A model generated the notes under the pieces. It was not told where the DNA came from, ran no database searches, and saw nothing but the letters and a program-made list of their open reading frames with translations. Below, in pieces: positions 33,271 to 42,100 of a stretch of 64,000 bases of DNA (positions are counted from its first letter, which is position 1; each line of letters starts with the position of its first letter). Where the stretch lies: assembly GCA_900472395.1 (NCBI GenBank), contig UCHV01000047.1:1-64000 (forward strand), given 5' to 3'. Both the position numbers and the translations under genes were made by a program. The DNA is from Hyphomicrobiales bacterium (GTDB lineage Bacteria; Pseudomonadota; Alphaproteobacteria; Rhizobiales; Rhizobiaceae).

Positions 33271-36004
33271 ATTTTTCGCCGCTGCTTGACGAGAGCAGCG
33301 GCCCCGGCCCTGCCGGATCGAAAACGTTGCGTCGCCAGTCATATTGGCGATGCTGCTGCCAAAATCGATTGGCATTTTTCATTGCGGCGACGACCGTCCA
33401 GTCGCTTGAGTTGGCGGAGCCATTGAAGCGAATTTCCAGAGCACCGGTTCGCCGTAACGCTTCTCCGTTGATCATGATTGCACCCGACCGACAACTCTGG
33501 AAACGCGCGCGGGCGGCCACCACCAATTGCGCGACATCGCAGGCTGCGCCGGCAAAACGCGCATCTTCAACGATTGCTATCTTTGGACCGTTGGCGCTCA
33601 TGGTGATGCACCAGATTCTGCCGGCACAGGTGAAACGGCCCGTCTGCCCTCCCAGCAGCGCTTTCTGCATCGCTTCGCGAGCCTGCTTGATCTGATCCGG
33701 CGTCAGCGGCAGTCGTCGCGTTGTGGCGGCACCCGTCTGAGTTGCGGTCTTCTGCTGGCTATCGTCGGGTTCTTTGGAAAAAGCTGACTGATCGGCCGGT
33801 GGCATCTCGGCGGCAGCGAGCACATTCGGCGCATCGACAGGACTTCTCATCTGGGCACTGGATACAGCCGGGCTCGTCGCCGATGCTTTTTCCGGCAAAG
33901 CGATATCCAGCAATACCGGCATTTCTGCTTGCTTCAATGAAAGCGCGTGCCGCCATTGCGAATAGATGAAGCCCGGAGGCCGCGTCCGGTTCAGCGTCAC
34001 CCTGTCTTCGTTCAACAGCGCGGCGAGGCTCCCATCCTCGGAAACCATGAAATCGGGCTGCGGATCGCGCCTGGCCTGCCACGCGATGAAAAGCGCAAGC
34101 GCCAGGATCGGGAGCCCGAGAACATGGAGCCGCGAACGCATGAGCGTCAGCACGAGAAACCCCGCAGTGGCGAGTGGCAGAAACACTTCAGGCTGGCGGC
34201 CGATCGCCACATCACCACCCCAACCCGCCACGGTTTTGGCAACCACGATAACGCCTTCCAAGCCCAGCCCCATAACCTTGAGAAATGGAGCATCCAGCCC
34301 GAACGGCATCAACAGCATGCCGACAAGCCCGAACGGCATGACAATGAAGGATACGAGCGGCATGGCCGCAAGATTGGCGGCAAGACCATAGGTGGACATG
34401 CGGTGGAAGTGATCGATGGAGAAGATAGCCGTCGACAGTCCGCCGATCAGCGAGGTTGCGAAAACGCCGATCGCCAACTGCCAGATCGCGAAAACCGGCT
34501 TCAGAGCCACCGGCTGCCATCCAGGCTGCTCTTCCTCGGCTCGCCGCCGGCTCCATGCCGAATAACCGGCAACCAGGGCGACCGTCGCTGCAAAGGACAT
34601 CTGAAAGCTTGGTCCCAATATCTCCGAGGGCGAGATGACCAGAACGACAAGCGCGGCCAGACCAACATTGCGCAAGCTGATCGAGGGGCGATCAAAGAAC
34701 ACCGCAACCAGCATGATCGCCATCATGATATAGGCGCGCTCGGCGGAGACGCCGAAGCCGGAAATAAGGTAATAGCCGGTCGCCATGGCGAGCGCCGCGC
34801 CAGCCGCCAGTTTCTTGACCGGAAATGCCTGTGCGAAACCCGGCAGAAGGCTGAGCAGGCTGCGCATGCCGACGAAGAAAATGCCGGCCGCAAGCGCCAT
34901 GTTCAGCCCGGAGATCGCAACGATATGCGCCAGCCCTGATACCCGCAGAGCCTCCGTTGTTTCCGCTGAAATCGCCCGTCGCTCATCTGTAACGATGGCG
35001 GCAGCAAAGGCCCCGGCATCGCCGGGCACCGTATCGCGAATGCGGGAAGCAATCGCGCTTCGCCACGCAAACACTGTGCGCTCAAGGCCCTGGCTCCACG
35101 TGGTTTCCACGACACTTGGAACAAGCGCGGGCGCTCCGTAGAAAAAGCCTATGGCCCCGATGCCGTCGAAATAGGAAGAGAAGGCAAAATCGGAAAGACC
35201 TGGCAGGGCCGGCCCCGATGGCGGCGAGATACGCGCGCGGCCGGTGATACGGTCGCCGATCTGAAAAACCGGCTGACGCACGCGCGACAGGAGCGCGACG
35301 CGTGTTGGCCTTCTGCGCAACACCGGCGATGCTGTATTTTCCAGCGCCACCACATATCGCCAGCGCCCTGCCCCGCTTGGTTCCCGGGTTTCAACCACTC
35401 CCGTCACGATTGTCGTTACAGGCTGATCGAGCACAATGGTCGCTCTGCGCCAATCCTCAAGGGCTGCAAGGAGCATACCGGACGCCGATAGCGCTGCCAC
35501 GATCAGCAAATAGCGTATGAGCCCGCGCGCAAAAAGGAGAGAAGCGATAGCGCATGAGAAGACGGCGATGACCGCAATAAGCGCCGGTTCGGCAGGCATG
35601 GTAAACCACAAGGCAGCGCCGAGCGCGATCAGCACAGGCACAGCCATGAAAGCATGGCCATAAGCCACCTCTTCGGCGAGCATTGCCGGCACGGTTTTGC
35701 GAATACGCAGGCCAACCTGCAGCAACCGCGATCTAGTGGTCTGCGATGACCTTCTGCGGGTGCCAGGCAAGGCCGCATCACGCGAATCGCCCGGTATTGT
35801 TGTCGGCGTCAGAATACGTCGAATACCGGCTGTCAAAGACCGCGCCCCCGCGTTGCGGCAGGGTTGTTGGGCCAAAAGAGTGCCGATCAGGCGGGGCGCC
35901 GGACTCGCTGTCGTAGCAGGCATGCCTCCGCCGGGCTGCGCGACCGTTCGCTGCGATGAAATGCCCGCAGCCGCGGCCTCAGGCTGCGCTCCTTCTGCCG
36001 CCAT
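33251..36004 (-). CDS. ComEC/Rec2-family membrane protein
   Basis: A 917-residue polytopic protein of the ComEC family, the DNA channel of natural transformation. The membrane core follows residue ~115, with the family-typical stretch HIVAISGLNMALAAG (VSGLH-type signature) and further helices. The C-terminal part lacks the HxHxDH metallo-beta-lactamase motif that characterises nuclease-bearing ComEC; instead it has CAGRIWCITMSANGPKIAIVEDARF, which looks degenerate. The first ~107 residues are Ala/Pro/Arg-rich and may not be translated, with an alternative ATG at codon 108. No other competence gene is here, so uptake of DNA is uncertain. Confidence 0.88.
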   Translation of the reverse strand: MAAEGAQPEAAAAGISSQRTVAQPGGGMPATTASPAPRLIGTLLAQQPCRNAGARSLTAGIRRILTPTTIPGDSRDAALPGTRRRSSQTTRSRLLQVGLRIRKTVPAMLAEEVAYGHAFMAVPVLIALGAALWFTMPAEPALIAVIAVFSCAIASLLFARGLIRYLLIVAALSASGMLLAALEDWRRATIVLDQPVTTIVTGVVETREPSGAGRWRYVVALENTASPVLRRRPTRVALLSRVRQPVFQIGDRITGRARISPPSGPALPGLSDFAFSSYFDGIGAIGFFYGAPALVPSVVETTWSQGLERTVFAWRSAIASRIRDTVPGDAGAFAAAIVTDERRAISAETTEALRVSGLAHIVAISGLNMALAAGIFFVGMRSLLSLLPGFAQAFPVKKLAAGAALAMATGYYLISGFGVSAERAYIMMAIMLVAVFFDRPSISLRNVGLAALVVLVISPSEILGPSFQMSFAATVALVAGYSAWSRRRAEEEQPGWQPVALKPVFAIWQLAIGVFATSLIGGLSTAIFSIDHFHRMSTYGLAANLAAMPLVSFIVMPFGLVGMLLMPFGLDAPFLKVMGLGLEGVIVVAKTVAGWGGDVAIGRQPEVFLPLATAGFLVLTLMRSRLHVLGLPILALALFIAWQARRDPQPDFMVSEDGSLAALLNEDRVTLNRTRPPGFIYSQWRHALSLKQAEMPVLLDIALPEKASATSPAVSSAQMRSPVDAPNVLAAAEMPPADQSAFSKEPDDSQQKTATQTGAATTRRLPLTPDQIKQAREAMQKALLGGQTGRFTCAGRIWCITMSANGPKIAIVEDARFAGAACDVAQLVVAARARFQSCRSGAIMINGEALRRTGALEIRFNGSANSSDWTVVAAMKNANRFWQQHRQYDWRRNVFDPAGPGPLLSSSSGEKFSDSGE

Positions 36005-36333
36005 ACCGCCCCTCCGACACCCCTCCTAAAACACCACCATAGATTGCATACTGCGACGGTAGAGGTCAACGATAACGACGAAACGACCTGAACACCGCAG
36101 CGCGTAGCCGCGGCTTTGAGCGTGTGACGAAATGCAGCGGCAAGATTGGCGGCCAGCAGCTTAAACCACTGCAAGTTGATGTTATAATGGACAGTTTGCC
36201 TAGTTATTTTTCGCATTGCACAAATAGCGGTCGCGGGCGCTTGGCAGCGCGCGTCTGATCATATAGCTAATCAGGACGCTTCATTTCACTTGGCGCTTCC
36301 CCAGCGCCATTTCCGCCTATTTCGGAGGATCAT
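36005..36333. other. Divergent promoter region of comEC and gltA
   Basis: No gene is seen in these 329 bases. A sigma-70-like pair on the plus strand fits gltA: TTAAAC (36161-36166), 16 bases, TATAAT (36183-36188), leaving about 145 bases of leader. CGGAGGA shortly before the ATG at 36334 is the gltA ribosome binding site. In relatives I remember gltX occupying this slot. Confidence 0.5.
36161..36188 (+). promoter_or_regulatory. Candidate sigma-70 promoter of gltA
   Basis: A perfect TATAAT at 36183-36188 has TTAAAC 16 bases upstream, a partial match to the -35 consensus. Position and orientation suit gltA. No start-site evidence is available. Confidence 0.38.
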
Positions 36334-37623
36334 ATGACGGATACAAGCGCAAACATCGTTCTTGGCGACAAGACAGTGGAGTTGCCGGTCAGGAAGGGCA
36401 CGATCGGCCCTGACGTCGTCGACATCGGCACACTGTACAAGAACACCGGCGCCTTTACTTACGACCCCGGCTTCACCTCCACGGCATCCTGCGAGTCGAA
36501 GATCACCTATATCGATGGTGACAACGGCGTACTCCTGCATCGTGGTTATCCGATCGAGCAGCTGGCCGAGCACGGCGACTTCCTGGAAACCTGTTACCTT
36601 CTGCTTTACGGCGATCTGCCGACCGCAGCCCAGAAAAAGGATTTCGATCATCGCGTAACGCACCACACCATGGTGCACGAGCAGATGAACAAGTTTTTCA
36701 GCGGCTTCCGTCGTGATGCACACCCGATGGCCGTCATGGTCGGCACAGTCGGCGCGCTGTCGGCCTTCTATCACGACTCCACCGACATAACCGATCCGCA
36801 CCAGCGCATGGTCGCTTCGCTGCGCATGATCGCGAAGATGCCGACGATTGCGGCCATGGCCTACAAGTACCATATCGGTCAGCCATTCGTTTATCCGCAG
36901 AACGACCTCGACTACTCGTCGAACTTCCTGCGCATGTGCTTTGCCGTACCGTGCGAAGAATACAAGGTGAACCCGGTTCTGGCCCGCGCCATGGATCGTA
37001 TCTTCATCCTGCATGCGGACCACGAGCAGAACGCATCGACATCGACCGTCCGTCTGGCCGGCTCTTCGGGCGCGAACCCGTTCGCCTGCATCGCGGCTGG
37101 TATCGCTTGCCTCTGGGGCCCTGCTCACGGCGGCGCCAACGAAGCAGCGCTGAACATGCTGCAGGAAATCGGTACGGTTGACCGTATTCCGGAATACATT
37201 GCCCGCGCCAAGGACAAGAACGATCCGTTCCGCCTCATGGGCTTTGGTCACCGCGTCTACAAGAACTACGATCCGCGCGCCAAGATCATGCAGAAGACCA
37301 CGCATGAGGTTCTTGCCGAACTCGGGAACAAAGACGATCCGCTTCTGCAGGTCGCCATGGAGCTCGAAAAGATCGCTCTGACCGATCCTTACTTCATCGA
37401 AAAGAAGCTCTATCCGAACATCGACTTCTATTCCGGCATTACGCTGAAGGCCATGGGCTTCCCGACCACGATGTTCACCGTGCTCTTCGCTCTGGCACGT
37501 ACCGTCGGCTGGATCGCACAGTGGGCCGAAATGATCGAAGACCCGCAGCAGCGTATCGGTCGTCCGCGCCAGCTCTACACGGGCGAAGCGCAGCGCGATT
37601 ACGTTCCGGTTTCCAAGCGCTAA
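36334..37623 (+). CDS. gltA: Citrate synthase
   Basis: Citrate synthase condenses oxaloacetate and acetyl-CoA, the entry step of the TCA cycle. The 429-residue protein is the hexameric, NADH-sensitive type I size. The N-terminal small beta domain (NIVLGDKTVELPVRKGTIGP) is followed by GYPIEQLAEHGDF, the first active-site His in WGPAHGGANEA, the second in FGHRVYKNYDPRA, and the catalytic Asp in NIDFYSG. The ATG follows CGGAGGA. It is alone on its strand, converging with lpxB, whose stop lies within the shared terminator. Confidence 0.97.
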   Translation: MTDTSANIVLGDKTVELPVRKGTIGPDVVDIGTLYKNTGAFTYDPGFTSTASCESKITYIDGDNGVLLHRGYPIEQLAEHGDFLETCYLLLYGDLPTAAQKKDFDHRVTHHTMVHEQMNKFFSGFRRDAHPMAVMVGTVGALSAFYHDSTDITDPHQRMVASLRMIAKMPTIAAMAYKYHIGQPFVYPQNDLDYSSNFLRMCFAVPCEEYKVNPVLARAMDRIFILHADHEQNASTSTVRLAGSSGANPFACIAAGIACLWGPAHGGANEAALNMLQEIGTVDRIPEYIARAKDKNDPFRLMGFGHRVYKNYDPRAKIMQKTTHEVLAELGNKDDPLLQVAMELEKIALTDPYFIEKKLYPNIDFYSGITLKAMGFPTTMFTVLFALARTVGWIAQWAEMIEDPQQRIGRPRQLYTGEAQRDYVPVSKR

Positions 37624-37644
37624 GCTGAAGAACCTCAGATAAAG

Positions 37645-37671
37645 AAAAACCCGGTCAATGGCCGGGTTTTT
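37645..37671. terminator. Shared bidirectional terminator of gltA and lpxB
   Basis: AAAAACCCGG (37645-37654) and CCGGGTTTTT (37662-37671) form a 10-bp inverted repeat with a short TCAATGG loop. It terminates gltA 22 bases after its stop. The lpxB stop codon lies at 37655-37657 in the loop, so the right arm encodes the last lpxB residues. Confidence 0.9.
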
Positions 37672-38833
37672 TAGTGTCCAGAAGATCCAGCACAATGGCG
37701 GCGGCCGCCTCTCCCGGTGGCACGGGCACACTCAGGTTTGCCCAGGTCAGGTCGAAACCTTCCAGCATGGCGCGGCGCGGGCCGCTGTCGTATGAAAGCT
37801 GCTCGGCCCAACGGCAAAGCGCGCCGGGCCGCACCACCTCATTGATATATTCCGGCACGACGACACGATCCGCGATGAGGTTGGGAAGAGCTCCCGACCA
37901 TATCTTGATGCGCTTGGCCATCATCGTGATCAGCCAATCGGCCTTGTAGGCGGAAACGACCGGAACCGTTGCCAAAGCCAGTTCCAGAATGACGGTGCCG
38001 GAGGCAGCAATCGCAGCATCGGCTTCGGTAAAGGCCGACCACTTGCCGGCCTGATCGACCACGATTTCCGGCTTGATCTCGAAACCGGCAACGATCTGGC
38101 GCACCAAAGCCTCGCGCCGCTTGACGGTCGGCAGGATGAAACGCGTCGGCCCATTGCGGCGAACGAATTCCTGCATCACCTCACCGAATATCGGCAGCAA
38201 CGCCTTGATCTCGGCTCCGCGCGAACCAGGCAGAAGCAGAATGGTTTTTGCGTCGCCTGAGCCTTTCAGGGGCTGCTCGGCCCGCAACGCGCGTACGCGC
38301 AAAATGTCCGGATCAGCCGTCAGACGATGCCCGACAAAATCGGTTACAGGCCCGCCCAGACGGCGCATCGCCTCCGGCTCGAACGGCAGCACGGCCAGAA
38401 CGCGATCCACATAGGGCAGCATCGCCTTGGCGCGGTATTCCTTCCAGGCCCAGACACTGGGGCAGACGTAATTTACGATCGGCAGGTCGGGCAGCGCTGC
38501 CCTTACCTTTTTCGCGACACGATGGGTAAAATCCGGGCTGTCGATGATGATCAGAACGTCCGGCCTTGCAGCGATTATCGCATCAGCCGTTTGACTGATA
38601 CGGCGGATCAGGCTCGGCAGACGCGCCAGAACCTGGGTAATGCCCATGATGGACAACTCGGAAAAATCGAACAGCGAATGCAGCCCTTGCGCTTCCAGCG
38701 CATCACCGCCGACACCCACGAGTTCAATCGGAGCACCAATCTTCGTCTTGAGGGCGGCAATCAGATCGCCACCCAGAAGATCACCCGATACTTCTCCGGC
38801 AACAACCGCAACCTTCAGCATGCGCCCGGTCAT
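37655..38833 (-). CDS. lpxB: Lipid-A-disaccharide synthase
   Basis: LpxB joins lipid X and UDP-diacylglucosamine to form the lipid A disaccharide at the inner membrane face. The 392-residue GT-B fold protein begins MLKVAVVAGEVSGDLLGG at its fourth codon and has SPDFTHRVAKKVR, VCPSVWAWK, the donor-site LLPGSRGAEIK and the C-terminal SGTVILELALATVP. Its ATG shares one base with the lpxI stop (TGATG), so the genes are coupled; an ATG four codons later is an alternative. It is the last gene of the long minus-strand envelope cluster and ends inside the gltA terminator. Confidence 0.95.
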   Translation of the reverse strand: MTGRMLKVAVVAGEVSGDLLGGDLIAALKTKIGAPIELVGVGGDALEAQGLHSLFDFSELSIMGITQVLARLPSLIRRISQTADAIIAARPDVLIIIDSPDFTHRVAKKVRAALPDLPIVNYVCPSVWAWKEYRAKAMLPYVDRVLAVLPFEPEAMRRLGGPVTDFVGHRLTADPDILRVRALRAEQPLKGSGDAKTILLLPGSRGAEIKALLPIFGEVMQEFVRRNGPTRFILPTVKRREALVRQIVAGFEIKPEIVVDQAGKWSAFTEADAAIAASGTVILELALATVPVVSAYKADWLITMMAKRIKIWSGALPNLIADRVVVPEYINEVVRPGALCRWAEQLSYDSGPRRAMLEGFDLTWANLSVPVPPGEAAAAIVLDLLDTKKPGH

Positions 38834-39732
38834 CACAATCCTCCATCCGGCAGACCGACATCGATGCCGCAAACGAAAATGCCCTCGGCATCCGCCAGCG
38901 CAATCATCTCCTCTCGGTCGAGAACCAGCGCGCGGCCGGCGTCGACCGCGATACCGGCGAGCCCGGCCGCGACCGCATTGCGCACGGTCGATGGACCGAT
39001 GGTCGGGAGATCGGCGCGTACATCCTGCTGCGGTTTGCACAACTTGACGAGAACGCCCTTGCGGCGTGCCGACACTCGGCCTGCGGCGCGCAAGGCAGCA
39101 ACACGCTGCAACATGGCATCCGTGCCCTCCACACCTTCCAGAGCCACGATGCGGCCGCCAACACTGACGGAACCCTGTCCGACATCGAGTTGGCCGAGCA
39201 GGCGGGCAGCATCGCCGGCCTTGACGATATCACGACGATCGTCATCGGACGGAGAGACGCGGCCGACAGGCCCGGCAGTCGCCAACAGGTCCGGAGCGAT
39301 CTGATGGACGCCCATAACCTCGCAGCCCATCGCCTCGAACAGCCGGATGACCATCTGCAACACGGTATCATCGCCACCGGCAAGCAGCGTGCGAACGACG
39401 GATGGCATCTTGCGGATTGTCCGCCATGTGGGGCGGATCTCGCGCCATTCGGGCCGGCGCGAAACGCCGCCGGACATGACAACACGGCCGATACCGCGAT
39501 CGCGTACTGCCTTTTCGATGGTTGCCAGATCACCGACGCTGGCCGGCACACATTCAAAAGCGGAAAAGTCCCGGTCGGATTCGTTTTTCAGCGGAACGAT
39601 CAGCGGATCTTCACCGGCGCGGCGCGCAGCTTCCGCCACGTATAACGGCAAAAGGCCGCTTCCGGCGATGATCGCCAAGCGGCCTTTTGAGATGTCTGCC
39701 GGAGGGCCGGCCAAGGGATCAGGCCTTGCCAC
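38833..39732 (-). CDS. lpxI: UDP-2,3-diacylglucosamine pyrophosphatase LpxI
   Basis: LpxI hydrolyses UDP-diacylglucosamine to lipid X, replacing LpxH in alphaproteobacteria. The frame has the DUF1009 fold with an N-terminal GRLAIIAGSGLLPLYVAEAA segment and the conserved C-terminal GIAVDAGRALVLDREEMI. The start is not an ATG near the conserved region: a GTG at 39732 overlapping lpxA by 14 bases (299 residues) or a TTG at 39714, nine bases after AAGG (293 residues), are the candidates. It lies between lpxA and lpxB, overlapping both, as in Caulobacter and rhizobia. Confidence 0.9.
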   Translation of the reverse strand: MARPDPLAGPPADISKGRLAIIAGSGLLPLYVAEAARRAGEDPLIVPLKNESDRDFSAFECVPASVGDLATIEKAVRDRGIGRVVMSGGVSRRPEWREIRPTWRTIRKMPSVVRTLLAGGDDTVLQMVIRLFEAMGCEVMGVHQIAPDLLATAGPVGRVSPSDDDRRDIVKAGDAARLLGQLDVGQGSVSVGGRIVALEGVEGTDAMLQRVAALRAAGRVSARRKGVLVKLCKPQQDVRADLPTIGPSTVRNAVAAGLAGIAVDAGRALVLDREEMIALADAEGIFVCGIDVGLPDGGL

Positions 39733-40534
39733 GATGCGGCGAAGAAATCGCGCGATCGCTATCGGCGCCAATGAAGTCGAGAACTTCCATGACTTCCGGG
39801 CAATCGGCATATTCTTCGCGAAGAGAAGCCGCGTTGGTGCGGATATTGCCCTCGCCTTCAAAAATATCCTTGAACGCACGACGAACCTTATGGATCGTTG
39901 CCCGTTCGATCCCGGCGCGGGTCATGCCGACGACATTGAGCCCACCCAGGATGCCGGGGTTGCCGTTCAGCATGCCAAAGGGAATAACATCATAATTCAC
40001 GGCGGAAAGGCCACCGATAAAGGCCTGACGGCCGATGCGGGTGAACTGGTGTACGGCCGAACCGCCGCCAAGAATGACGCGGTCGGCAACCTTCACGTGA
40101 CCGGCCAACATGACATTGTTGGACATGATGATATCATTGCCGAGTATGCAGTCATGCGCGACGTGAGAATTGGCCAGAAACAGGCAGCGGTCGCCAACGA
40201 CTGTCGTGCCGCCGCCGTCCACCGTACCGGTATTCATCGTGACGCCTTCACGCATCGTGCAGTTTTCACCGACGAACAGCGTGGTTTCTTCGCCAGCGTG
40301 ATGAACACTCTGAGGATCGCCGCCGATCACCGCCATCGGAAAGATGCGGGAGCCGCTGCCGATTTCAGTGCGACCGGTCACGACTGCATTCGAGACAAGC
40401 TCCACACCATCCTTGAGCACGACCTTCGGCCCGACCCGGCAAAACGGACCGATCGAAACGTTTTCACCGATGACCGCGCCATCCTCGACAACCGCCATGG
40501 GATGGATGCGTGCGCTTGCTGCTATCGTGCTCAT
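39719..40534 (-). CDS. lpxA: UDP-N-acetylglucosamine acyltransferase
   Basis: LpxA performs the first step of lipid A synthesis, adding a 3-hydroxyacyl chain to UDP-GlcNAc. The 271-residue protein is a left-handed beta-helix of hexapeptide repeats (IGENVSIGPFCRVG and following). Catalytic His127 and His124 lie in SHVAHDC, equivalent to H125 and H122 of E. coli. GNPGILGGLNVVGMTRAGI starts the C-terminal helical cap. The start shares one base with the fabZ stop (TAATG), so translation is coupled. It lies in the lpxD-fabZ-lpxA-lpxI-lpxB order. Confidence 0.97.
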   Translation of the reverse strand: MSTIAASARIHPMAVVEDGAVIGENVSIGPFCRVGPKVVLKDGVELVSNAVVTGRTEIGSGSRIFPMAVIGGDPQSVHHAGEETTLFVGENCTMREGVTMNTGTVDGGGTTVVGDRCLFLANSHVAHDCILGNDIIMSNNVMLAGHVKVADRVILGGGSAVHQFTRIGRQAFIGGLSAVNYDVIPFGMLNGNPGILGGLNVVGMTRAGIERATIHKVRRAFKDIFEGEGNIRTNAASLREEYADCPEVMEVLDFIGADSDRAISSPHRGKA

Positions 40535-40995
40535 TACTCGCCCTTGCGGCGGATCATGGCGCCAATGTCTGCCTCGGCAACGACGGAGCCATCCACCTTC
40601 GCATCGCAATGGAATTTCCAGATGTTACCACGTTGCTTCTGCTTGGTAACATGGAACTCGACACGATCACCCGGCACGACCGGCTTGCGGAAACGTGCGT
40701 TATCGATCGTCATGAAGTAGACGAGGTTACCGCCCTCACCTTCCTTCAGCGCGCAGATGGCACCGGCCGTCTGCGCCATGCCTTCGACAAGAAGAACACC
40801 CGGCATGATCGGCTGTTCCGGAAAATGTCCGGTAAAGTGCGGCTCGTTGGCCGTCACGTTCTTGATGCCGATGGCCGAATTGTCGCCGTCGATCTCGATG
40901 ATCTTGTCCACCAACAGGAAAGGATAGCGGTGCGGCAGCAGCTTCATGATCTGCTGGATGTCTGCCGACGCCAGGGTCGTGTTGCCCTCAGCCAT
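40534..40995 (-). CDS. fabZ: 3-hydroxyacyl-[acyl-carrier-protein] dehydratase
   Basis: FabZ dehydrates 3-hydroxyacyl-ACP in fatty acid elongation and competes with LpxA/LpxD for substrate. The 153-residue hot-dog fold protein has LLPHRYPFLLVDKI (19-32) and the active-site motif GHFPEQPIMPGVLLVEGMAQ with His57 and Glu71. The ATG at 40995 was preferred to an in-frame start ten codons upstream within lpxD; it still overlaps the lpxD end by eight bases. Clustering with lpxD and lpxA couples lipid A and fatty acid synthesis. Confidence 0.97.
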   Translation of the reverse strand: MAEGNTTLASADIQQIMKLLPHRYPFLLVDKIIEIDGDNSAIGIKNVTANEPHFTGHFPEQPIMPGVLLVEGMAQTAGAICALKEGEGGNLVYFMTIDNARFRKPVVPGDRVEFHVTKQKQRGNIWKFHCDAKVDGSVVAEADIGAMIRRKGE

Positions 40996-42052
40996 TCCGG
41001 TCTCCTCTTTTCTTTGCGCGCTCATCCGAGCGCATCATGATTTCAGCAATATCTCTTAAGAAATCGGGCATCGGCCGGGCAGGAATACCACCGTATTTGG
41101 CCTTCGGCGGAATATCGCCAACGACCCCGCTCATGGCAGCGATCTGAACGCCGTCGCCAATCGTGATGTGCCCGTTGATACCGGAAGCACCACCGATCAT
41201 CACACCGTCACCGATGGTCGTCGAACCTGCGATGCCTGTGCCCGATGCAAGGCCGCAATGACGGCCGATGCGGACGTTATGGGCAATCTGCACCAGATTA
41301 TCGATCTTGGTGCCCTCACCGATAACGGTATCGTCCATCGCGCCACGGTCAATCGTGGTATTGGCGCCGATCTCGACATTATCCTGGATGATGACGCGGC
41401 CGACCTGCACGATCTTCATGAAGCCGCGCGGACCCGGCGCATAACCGAACCCGTCCTGACCGATACGTGCACCGTTGTGGATGATGACACCATTTCCGAT
41501 CATCGAAGCAATGACGGATGCGCCGGCCGCAATCGTGCAATCGCGGCCGATCGTGACATTTGCGCCGATTACAGCGCCTGCACCGATCCGCGTCCCCGAG
41601 CCGATCTCGGCGCCTGCGCCGATCACCGCCATGGGCTCGACATGCACGCCTTCTTCCAACCGTGCAGTCGGATCGACATAAGCTGCAGGCGAAATACCGC
41701 CCGTTTCCGACGTCACAGCCGAAGGCCTCAGACCTTCAGGATGCAGAAGAGCACCTGCTGCGGCAAATGCAGAATGGGGAGTGCGGGTCAGAAGAACCGG
41801 AATATGATCAGGCACAGCGGACCGAAGACCGGCGTCGCAAAGGATCGCCGACGCCTGACAGGTCTCAAGTTCTGCCTTGTTCTTGCGAGAAAGGATGTAG
41901 CAGATGTCTCCCGCCTTGGCGCGAGACACCGGCGAAACGGAACGGATCAACAGATCTCCAGCCGCCTCATCCAAAAGCTCCGCCCCCAGGTGGCGGGCGA
42001 GCTCTTTCAAGCTCACCCCCTCATGGGGCGGAAAAAATCGATTATCGTCCAT
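40988..42052 (-). CDS. lpxD: UDP-3-O-acylglucosamine N-acyltransferase
   Basis: LpxD adds the N-linked 3-hydroxyacyl chain in lipid A synthesis. The 354-residue protein has an N-terminal uridine-binding domain (~1-105), a hexapeptide beta-helix (VIGAGAEIGSGTRIGAGAV and many repeats) with the catalytic His in LVQIAHNVRIGRHCGL, and a C-terminal helix (RPMPDFLRDIAEIM). The length is normal. It follows bamA by about 48 bases and overlaps fabZ. With KdsA, LpxA, LpxI and LpxB, it gives this window much of the lipid A/Kdo pathway. Confidence 0.97.
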   Translation of the reverse strand: MDDNRFFPPHEGVSLKELARHLGAELLDEAAGDLLIRSVSPVSRAKAGDICYILSRKNKAELETCQASAILCDAGLRSAVPDHIPVLLTRTPHSAFAAAGALLHPEGLRPSAVTSETGGISPAAYVDPTARLEEGVHVEPMAVIGAGAEIGSGTRIGAGAVIGANVTIGRDCTIAAGASVIASMIGNGVIIHNGARIGQDGFGYAPGPRGFMKIVQVGRVIIQDNVEIGANTTIDRGAMDDTVIGEGTKIDNLVQIAHNVRIGRHCGLASGTGIAGSTTIGDGVMIGGASGINGHITIGDGVQIAAMSGVVGDIPPKAKYGGIPARPMPDFLRDIAEIMMRSDERAKKRGDRNG

Positions 42053-42100
42053 CAGCCTCAGCTCCAGAACATTTTATGTGGTCGTTCTGGACCAAAAGGA

